DNA from: WHSW01 sp036794585
Lineage (GTDB): Bacteria > Actinomycetota > Thermoleophilia > Solirubrobacterales > 70-9
Length of the DNA: 18,752 bases
Direction of reading: 5' to 3'
NCBI GenBank assembly: GCA_036794585.1
Contig: DAIRGH010000055.1
Location: 1-18,752 of the forward strand
The translations under genes were made by a program, and so were the position numbers. Below the pieces are notes generated by a model. The model searched no databases. It saw only the letters and a program-made list of their open reading frames with translations, and was not told the DNA's origin. Of this stretch, positions 13,946-18,752 are shown piece after piece (the first letter of the stretch is position 1; each line of letters starts with the position of its first letter).

Positions 13946-14836
13946 TTAGAGACCCCAGAAGTAGCGCGCCAGTCTGAGTGCGTCCCCGCGCTCGCAGTTC
14001 TTGGTCTCACCGCCGTCGGGGCCCGTGTCGCAGCGGTCGCGGTTCGGGCCGCCGTCGAGGAAGTCGAACTCGGAGCCGCCCTTGAGCTCGTCGTCGCCGG
14101 CGCCGCCGTAGAGCTTGTCCTGCCCCCGGCGGCCGCCCGACAACTTGTCGTCGCCGCCCTTGCCGTAGAGGCGGTCAGGCCCGTCCTTGCCGCCGCCGCC
14201 GTTCATCCTGTCGTTGGCTTCGGAGCCATAGAGCCTGTCGTTGCTGCCGCCGCCGTCCATCCGCTTCGGCGCAACTTTGGGGGTTTTGGTGCGGAGGAGG
14301 TCGTTGTGGGTGAAGCCGAACAGCGTGTCCGCGCCTCCCGCCTCGATCAGGTCGTCGTTGAAGCCGCCGTCGAGGATGTCGACGCCGTCGTCGACGATCT
14401 GGCCCTGGCTCTTGCCCCAGCCGTAGATGCGGTCGTCGCCGGCGCTGCCGAGCACTCGATCGTTGCCGGGACCGGGGAGGATCGTGTCGCTCTCCTCCTC
14501 GCCGAAGATCACGTCGTTGCCGTCGCCGCCGAGCAGCTTGTCGTTGCCGCGCCCGCCGCAGACGAGGTCGTCGCCGTCGCCGCCCTTGACGACGTCGTTG
14601 TCACGCCCGCCGTTGAGCCGGTCGTTGCCGCCGCGCCCGTCCATCTTGTCCTGGCCACGCAGCCCGGTGACGCTGTCCGTGCCGTCCGTGCCGTTCCAGT
14701 TGTTCGGGCCGTCGTCGAGCTTCTCGTCGACCTTCAGGCAGATCGGTGCCTCCTGGGCAACGGCAGGCGGGGCGAGGACGCAGCAGGCGACTGACGCAAC
14801 TGCGACCGCGAGCCAGCGTGGGGAGCGGGCGGCGAT
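13946..14836 (-). CDS. Secreted RTX-like (calcium-binding nonapeptide repeat) protein, probable ATC start
   Basis: The body is an array of GGxGxDxLx-type repeats (GGDGDDLVCGG, GGRGNDKLLGG, GGAGDDELKGG), the calcium-binding beta-roll of the RTX/hemolysin family. It ends with a short Cys-containing tail (CDTGPDGGETKNCERGD). The first ATG in frame (14644) would start inside the repeats. The same frame continues upstream through a good signal peptide (WLAVAVASVACCVLAPPAVAQE) to an in-frame TAG at 14846-14848, with no ATG, GTG or TTG. ATC at 14834-14836 lies exactly 6 nt after TAGCCT, the leaderless spacing used elsewhere. I therefore propose ATC as the start, giving 296 residues. The signal peptide and repeats are seen; the start codon is inference. 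It is probably exported. Confidence 0.75.
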   Translation of the reverse strand: MAARSPRWLAVAVASVACCVLAPPAVAQEAPICLKVDEKLDDGPNNWNGTDGTDSVTGLRGQDKMDGRGGNDRLNGGRDNDVVKGGDGDDLVCGGRGNDKLLGGDGNDVIFGEEESDTILPGPGNDRVLGSAGDDRIYGWGKSQGQIVDDGVDILDGGFNDDLIEAGGADTLFGFTHNDLLRTKTPKVAPKRMDGGGSNDRLYGSEANDRMNGGGGKDGPDRLYGKGGDDKLSGGRRGQDKLYGGAGDDELKGGSEFDFLDGGPNRDRCDTGPDGGETKNCERGDALRLARYFWGL

Positions 14837-14842
14837 GGCCGC

Positions 14843-14855
14843 AGGCTATTACCTT
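14843..14855. promoter_or_regulatory. Overlapping divergent -10 elements (RTX-like gene and cysK)
   Basis: On the minus strand TAGCCT (14843-14848) precedes ATC 14836 by 6 nt. On the plus strand TACCTT (14850-14855) precedes ATG 14863 by 7 nt; TATTAC at 14847 is an alternative. The two -10 hexamers are only 1 bp apart, so both promoters cannot be occupied at once. Confidence 0.45.
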
Positions 14856-14862
14856 GCGCGGG

Positions 14863-15819
14863 ATGGGCCCGCGCACAGAAGCCGGAAGCGTTGGGACCGG
14901 CGTCGCCAGCCAGGCGTCGAGCGTGGTCGGTGAGACGCCGCTGGTTCGCCTCGGCCGGATGACCGAGGCCGTCGGCGCCGAGGTCGTCGCCAAGCTCGAG
15001 TACCTCAACCCGGGCGGCTCGGTCAAGGACCGGATCGGGGTCGCGATGATCGACGCTGCCGAGCGCGACGGCCTGCTCGAGCCCGGCGGCCTGATCGTCG
15101 AGCCGACCAGCGGCAACACCGGGATCGCGCTGGCGATGGTCTGCGCCGCGCGCGGATACTCGCTGGTGCTGACGCTGCCGGAGGGGATGAGCCGCGAGCG
15201 CACGAAGCTCCTGCGCTCCTACGGCGCCGAGGTGATCGAGACGCCGTCGCTGGGCGGGATGGGGGAGGCGATCGCTCTCGCCGAGCGGATCGTCGCCGAG
15301 CGCGGCGCCTACATGCCGCAGCAGTTCTCCAACCCCGCCAACCCCGAGATCCACCGGCAGACGACCGCCGAGGAGATCTGGCTCGACCTCGACGGCGAGG
15401 TCGACGCGCTGGTCACGGGCGTCGGTACCGGCGGCACGATCACCGGCGTCGGCCAGGTGATGAAGGAGCGCCGTCCTGGCTTTCAGGTGATCGCGGTCGA
15501 GCCCGCCGGCTCGCCAGTGATCTCGGGCGGACTGCCGGGCCCGCACAAGATCCAGGGGATCGGCGCCGGGTTCGTGCCCGAGGTGCTCGACCGCGACGTG
15601 ATCGACGAGGTGATCGCAGTCAGAGACGAGGACGCGCTGCACGCTGCCCACGCCGCCGCGCGGCGCGAGGGCCTGCTGATCGGGATCTCGGCCGGGGCGG
15701 CGTTTCACGCGGCGCTCGAGGTCGCCGCGCGCCCCGAGATGGCCGGCAAGCGGATCGTCACGATCGCCGCCGACGGGGGCGAGCGCTACATGTCGCTGCC
15801 GTTCTTCGAGCCGGAGTAG
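14863..15819 (+). CDS. cysK: Cysteine synthase (O-acetylserine sulfhydrylase)
   Basis: This PLP enzyme makes cysteine from O-acetylserine and sulfide. It is 318 residues, the normal length of the CysK group without a CBS domain. PLP-binding lysine K55 lies in GGSVKDR, the substrate loop is TSGNTG (82-87), and the phosphate-binding glycine loop is VGTGGTITG. The serine near the C-terminus that contacts the PLP ring is in LLIGISAGAA. ATG 14863 was chosen because it precedes the usual 'VVGETPLVRL' by about 20 residues and lies 7 nt from a -10 hexamer. cysE follows after 22 bp; together they cover the last two steps from serine to cysteine. Confidence 0.96.
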   Translation: MGPRTEAGSVGTGVASQASSVVGETPLVRLGRMTEAVGAEVVAKLEYLNPGGSVKDRIGVAMIDAAERDGLLEPGGLIVEPTSGNTGIALAMVCAARGYSLVLTLPEGMSRERTKLLRSYGAEVIETPSLGGMGEAIALAERIVAERGAYMPQQFSNPANPEIHRQTTAEEIWLDLDGEVDALVTGVGTGGTITGVGQVMKERRPGFQVIAVEPAGSPVISGGLPGPHKIQGIGAGFVPEVLDRDVIDEVIAVRDEDALHAAHAAARREGLLIGISAGAAFHAALEVAARPEMAGKRIVTIAADGGERYMSLPFFEPE

Positions 15820-15828
15820 GCGACCGCC

Positions 15829-15834
15829 TACGCT
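15829..15834 (+). promoter_or_regulatory. -10 hexamer of cysE
   Basis: TACGCT ends 7 nt before ATG 15842, inside the 22-bp gap after cysK. cysE may therefore be transcribed from its own leaderless promoter as well as with cysK. TTCGAG at 15805-15810 is a possible -35 (18-bp spacer). Confidence 0.45.
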
Positions 15835-15841
15835 TTCGACG

Positions 15842-16576
15842 ATGCTCGGCCTCGGAACCCTGCGACGCGTCTCCCGCGAGATCACCCGCGATGTCGCCGC
15901 GGCACGCGATCGTGACCCGGCCGCGCGCGGCGTCGGCACCTTCGAGATCCTCTCCGGCTGGGCGGGCGTGCAGGCGCTGCTCGCTCACCGCGTCTCGCAC
16001 GCCCTCTACGAGTCGGGGGTGCCGCTGGCACCGAGGACGATCGCGTTCGCCAGCCGCGCGGTGACGGGGATCGAGATCCATCCGGCGGCGGCGATCGGCG
16101 CGGACTTCTTCATCGACCACGGCGCGGGCGTGGTGATCGGCGAGACCGCGGAGATCGGCGATCGCGTCACCCTCTATCAGGGCGTCACCCTGGGCGGGAC
16201 GGGCTTTGCGCGCGGCAAGCGCCACCCGACGGTCGAGGACGACGTCACGATCGGCTCCGGCGCCAAGCTGCTCGGGCCGGTGAACGTGGGCCACGGGGCC
16301 AAGGTCGGTGCCAACACCGTGGTGATCGAGGACGTGCCGCCGAACTCGACCGTGGTCGGCAACCCCGGGCATCCGGTGCGGGTCGAGGGGCGAAAGCCCG
16401 AGGGCCCCGACGCCGACTGGATTCACCTGCCCGACCCGATCGCCGACGCGATCAAGGCGCTGTCGGCTCGGCTTGCAGCGCTCGAGGAGCGTGTCGCAGG
16501 GCTCGACGGCCAGGCGGCGAAGGGCGAGCTCAAGGAGATGCGGCGCAAGAGCGGGCCGTCCTCGGCGGGCGGCTGA
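15842..16576 (+). CDS. cysE: Serine O-acetyltransferase
   Basis: This enzyme transfers acetyl from acetyl-CoA to serine to give O-acetylserine, the CysK substrate. It is 244 residues. A short helical N-terminal part (DPAARGVGTFEILSGWAGVQALLAHRVSH) is followed by the left-handed beta-helix. The active-site FIDHGAGVVIGETAEIG has D92 and H93, and then come TLYQGVTLGGTG, GKRHPTVEDDVTIGSGAKLLG and VVGNPGHPVR. It is the short form without the long N-terminal domain of E. coli CysE. The C-terminus is extended by a likely coiled-coil helix (DAIKALSARLAALEERV) and ends in SSAGG. It therefore lacks the terminal isoleucine that inserts into CysK in E. coli. Confidence 0.95.
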   Translation: MLGLGTLRRVSREITRDVAAARDRDPAARGVGTFEILSGWAGVQALLAHRVSHALYESGVPLAPRTIAFASRAVTGIEIHPAAAIGADFFIDHGAGVVIGETAEIGDRVTLYQGVTLGGTGFARGKRHPTVEDDVTIGSGAKLLGPVNVGHGAKVGANTVVIEDVPPNSTVVGNPGHPVRVEGRKPEGPDADWIHLPDPIADAIKALSARLAALEERVAGLDGQAAKGELKEMRRKSGPSSAGG

Positions 16577-16596
16577 GCAGCGGGACCGCGCCGGCT

Positions 16597-16648
16597 CCGA
16601 TCGCGGAGCCCGAAGGGCGAAGCGGAGGTGCGCCGCTGTTGAGGCGCC
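16597..16648 (+). repeat. Dispersed intergenic repeat, copy B
   Basis: This is the second copy of the 52-bp element at 516-567 (48 of 52 identical). The hairpin here is GCGCC (16630-16634), loop GCTGTTGA, GGCGC (16643-16647). A GCCC-GAA-GGGC mini-stem lies upstream in the element. It fills most of the gap between cysE and the helicase gene. Confidence 0.75.
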
Positions 16649-16666
16649 TGATTCGGGGACTATCCT
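16639..16666 (+). promoter_or_regulatory. Promoter of the helicase gene
   Basis: TTGAGG (16639-16644), a 16-bp spacer and TATCCT (16661-16666) make the best -35/-10 pair in the window. TATCCT is 7 nt before GTG 16674, giving a leaderless transcript. The -35 lies inside the hairpin of repeat copy B. Confidence 0.6.
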
Positions 16667-16673
16667 CGGCCGG

Positions 16674-18752
16674 GTGAGCACCGAGACCCCAGCCGGGGCG
16701 CCGGTCGCGCCCGGCGCCGACGCGGTCGAGCGCCTGCTCGCCGAGCTCAACCCGGTGCAGCGCCAAGCGGTCACCCACGGTGAGGGGCCGTTGCTGGTGC
16801 TCGCCGGCGCCGGCTCGGGCAAGACCCGCGTGCTCACGCACCGGATCGCGTGGCTGCTCGCCACCGGCCGCGCCCGGCCGAGCGAGATCCTGGCGATCAC
16901 CTTCACGAACAAGGCGGCGGGGGAGATGCGCGAGCGGGTCGCGAGCCTGGTCGGCGGGGTCTCGCGGGTGATGTGGGTGACCACCTTTCACTCCTCCTGC
17001 GCGCGGATCCTGCGCGCCGACGCTCAGCGGCTCGGCTACAAGCGCGCCTTCACGATCTACGACGAGCCCGACTCGGTGCGGATGGTCAAGCGCTGCCTGG
17101 AGGAGCTCGAACACGACCCCAAGCGCTATCCGCCGCGCGCGGTCAAGGCTGCGATCTCGGCCGCCAAGAACCAGCTCACAGACTCATCCGACTACGCCGA
17201 CGCCGCCTCCTCGGGCTTCGAGGAGGTCGTCGCCGACGTCTACCGCCTGTACGAGCGGCGCATGGTCGAGGCCAGCGCGATGGACTTCGACGACCTGCTC
17301 GTGCGCACCGTCAACCTGCTCGAGCTGTTCGCCGACGTGCGAGAGAAGTACCAGCGGATCTTCCGCTGGGTGCTCGTCGACGAGTACCAGGACACCAACC
17401 ACGCGCAGTACCGGCTACTCCACCTGCTCGCCTCCGAGCACCGCAATCTCACCTGCGTTGGTGACGATTTTCAGGCGGTCTATTCGTTCCGCGGAGCCGA
17501 CATCCGCAACATCCTCGAGTTCGAGCGCGACTTCCCGGACGCCGAGATCGTGCTGCTCGAGCAGAACTACCGCTCGACGCAGACGGTGCTCGACGCCGCC
17601 AACGCGCTGATCGCCCACAACGAGAGCCAGAAGCCCAAGCACCTGTGGACGGCGGGGGAGACGGGCGATCAGATCGTCGTCGCCGAGCTCGACGACGAAC
17701 ACGCCGAGGCCCGCTACGTCGCCTCGGAGGTGAACCGGCTGGTCGAGGAGGGGACGCCGCGCGACCAGATCGCCGTCTTCTACCGGGTCAACGCCCAGAG
17801 CCGGGTGCTCGAGGACACGCTGGTGCGGTTCGAGATCCCCTACCAGGTGATCGGCGGCACCAAGTTCTACGAGCGGGCGGAGATCAAGGATGCGGTCGCC
17901 TACCTGCAGCTGCTGGCCAACCCGGCCGACGCGGTCTCTTTCCTGCGGATCGTCAATTCGCCGCGCCGCGGGATCGGCCAGCAGACCCAGGCGCGGATGC
18001 TCTCGCACTCGAACACGCTCGGAATCGACATCTGGAACGTGTTCTCCGACCCGCACGGGATTCCGGGGCTCGGCGCCGCGGCGCTCAAGGCCGTGAGCCG
18101 CTTCGCCTCGATCATGGAGTCGCTGCGCGAGCGCGCCGAGCGCGGCGGCTCGGTCGCCGAGCTGCTCGAGGCGGTGCTGGACGAGTCCGGCTACATCGAG
18201 GCGCTCAAGGCCGAGCGCACGGTCGAGGCGGAGGGCCGGATCGAGAACCTCGCCGAGCTGGTCGGCGTCGCCGGGGAGTTCGACACCAACCGCGAGCTCG
18301 AGGGCGCGTCGGATGTGACGCCGCTGGAGGAGTTTCTCGCCCAGATCTCGCTGGTCTCCGAGCAGGACGCGCTGAAGGAGGGCGAGAGCCTGGCGACCTT
18401 GATGACGCTTCACAACGCCAAGGGCCTGGAGTACGACGCCGTGTTCATGATCGGCTGCGAGGAGGGTGTGTTTCCGCACTCGCGCTCGGTCGAAGAGGGA
18501 AACCTCGAGGAGGAGCGCCGGCTCTGCTACGTCGGCGTCACCCGCGCCCGCGAGCGCCTCCAGATGACCTTCGCCCGGCGCCGCTCGCTGCACGGCAGCT
18601 CGAGCTGGAACCTGCCGTCGCGTTTTCTCGCCGAGCTCCCCGACGGGCTGCTCGAGCGCCACATCGCCACGACCCCGACCGGTTGGTCGCTCGGCGGCGA
18701 CGATGCGCGGCGGCGGGCGACCGGCTTCGGCGAGCGGCCGAGCGGCGGCCTG
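16674..18752 (+). CDS. pcrA: UvrD/PcrA-type DNA helicase, 3' end beyond window
   Basis: This superfamily 1A 3'-5' helicase acts in nucleotide-excision repair and replication. All 693 codons in the window are open. Motifs in order are the Q motif LNPVQRQAV, Walker A AGAGSGKT (K50), Ia ITFTNKAA, II VDEYQDTN (D236, E237), III GDDFQAVYSFRGAD, IV LEQNYRST, V LMTLHNAKGLEYD and VI EEERRLCYVGVTRARE. The residues after motif VI (NLPSRFLAELP) are also typical. Family members are about 720-780 residues, so only the C-terminal tail is missing. GTG 16674 was chosen from TATCCT 7 nt upstream. The long minus-strand frame opposite is a shadow. Confidence 0.95.
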   Translation, partial: MSTETPAGAPVAPGADAVERLLAELNPVQRQAVTHGEGPLLVLAGAGSGKTRVLTHRIAWLLATGRARPSEILAITFTNKAAGEMRERVASLVGGVSRVMWVTTFHSSCARILRADAQRLGYKRAFTIYDEPDSVRMVKRCLEELEHDPKRYPPRAVKAAISAAKNQLTDSSDYADAASSGFEEVVADVYRLYERRMVEASAMDFDDLLVRTVNLLELFADVREKYQRIFRWVLVDEYQDTNHAQYRLLHLLASEHRNLTCVGDDFQAVYSFRGADIRNILEFERDFPDAEIVLLEQNYRSTQTVLDAANALIAHNESQKPKHLWTAGETGDQIVVAELDDEHAEARYVASEVNRLVEEGTPRDQIAVFYRVNAQSRVLEDTLVRFEIPYQVIGGTKFYERAEIKDAVAYLQLLANPADAVSFLRIVNSPRRGIGQQTQARMLSHSNTLGIDIWNVFSDPHGIPGLGAAALKAVSRFASIMESLRERAERGGSVAELLEAVLDESGYIEALKAERTVEAEGRIENLAELVGVAGEFDTNRELEGASDVTPLEEFLAQISLVSEQDALKEGESLATLMTLHNAKGLEYDAVFMIGCEEGVFPHSRSVEEGNLEEERRLCYVGVTRARERLQMTFARRRSLHGSSSWNLPSRFLAELPDGLLERHIATTPTGWSLGGDDARRRATGFGERPSGGL

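Noticed and set aside
13950..14640. Periodic pattern of the RTX-like gene as a CRISPR or tandem DNA repeat array
   Set aside because: The period comes from protein repeats of variable DNA sequence; there are no constant repeats with unique spacers.
14306..14794. Plus-strand frame opposite the RTX-like gene
   Set aside because: Its Val/Ala repeats are the antisense image of the Gly-Asp nonapeptide repeats.
16577..16673. LexA/SOS operator upstream of the helicase gene
   Set aside because: No GAAC-n4-GTTC-like site is present; the space is taken by the dispersed repeat and the promoter.
17415..18662. Open frame of 415 codons on the minus strand opposite the helicase gene
   Set aside because: It lies fully opposite the conserved helicase motifs and its translation is a GC-bias shadow (Leu/Arg/Val/Asp-rich, no motif).

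Overview
The window is GC-rich throughout, and its genes are packed tightly on both strands. It looks like actinobacterial chromosome, most plausibly class Thermoleophilia (Solirubrobacterales-like). That placement is inference from GC richness, GTG/TTG starts, the LPFTG-anchored mini-protein and the HDOD-LuxR regulator; no rRNA or tRNA gene is present to confirm it. I see no insertion sequence, prophage or CRISPR array.

Layout. (a) 1-4604: a truncated PRC-barrel gene (minus) and sixA (minus), with dnaE (DNA polymerase III alpha) divergent from sixA. (b) 4601-5288: a small ten-cysteine protein of unknown function, flanked on both sides by ~100-bp nested inverted-repeat elements that each end in a 6-bp stem with an ATA loop. 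(c) 5310-8359: a minus-strand operon of membrane-anchored Pro/Gly-rich protein, histidine kinase and OmpR-type response regulator. Divergent from it is a 104-aa LPFTG surface mini-protein. Between them lie 11-bp-phased TGAGA boxes typical in layout of OmpR/PhoB-family sites. (d) 8366-10645: nfo (endonuclease IV) and gltX (glutamyl-tRNA synthetase), whose start codons practically abut. (e) 10736-12403: an HDOD/HD protein fused to a LuxR helix-turn-helix, convergent with a NarL-like response regulator whose phospho-acceptor Asp is replaced by Glu. (f) 12584-16576: an Rrf2 regulator without cysteines, a BASS-family transporter, an RTX-like secreted protein, then cysK and cysE (cysteine synthesis). 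(g) 16674-end: a pcrA/uvrD helicase, cut by the window edge.

A theme across the window is leaderless expression. About ten genes have a -10-like hexamer (TAnnnT or a close variant) ending 6-7 nt before the start codon, with no Shine-Dalgarno sequence. The same rule points to a non-canonical ATC start for the RTX-like gene, which otherwise has no start codon in front of its signal peptide.

Other unusual points are a 52-bp dispersed intergenic repeat (48/52 identical, with a compensatory stem change) at 516 and 16597, the second copy supplying the -35 of the helicase promoter, and a short peptide motif shared by the two divergent envelope proteins next to the two-component system. Repair and replication genes (dnaE, nfo, pcrA) and sulfur-assimilation genes (cysK, cysE, perhaps rrf2) are the recognisable housekeeping groups.
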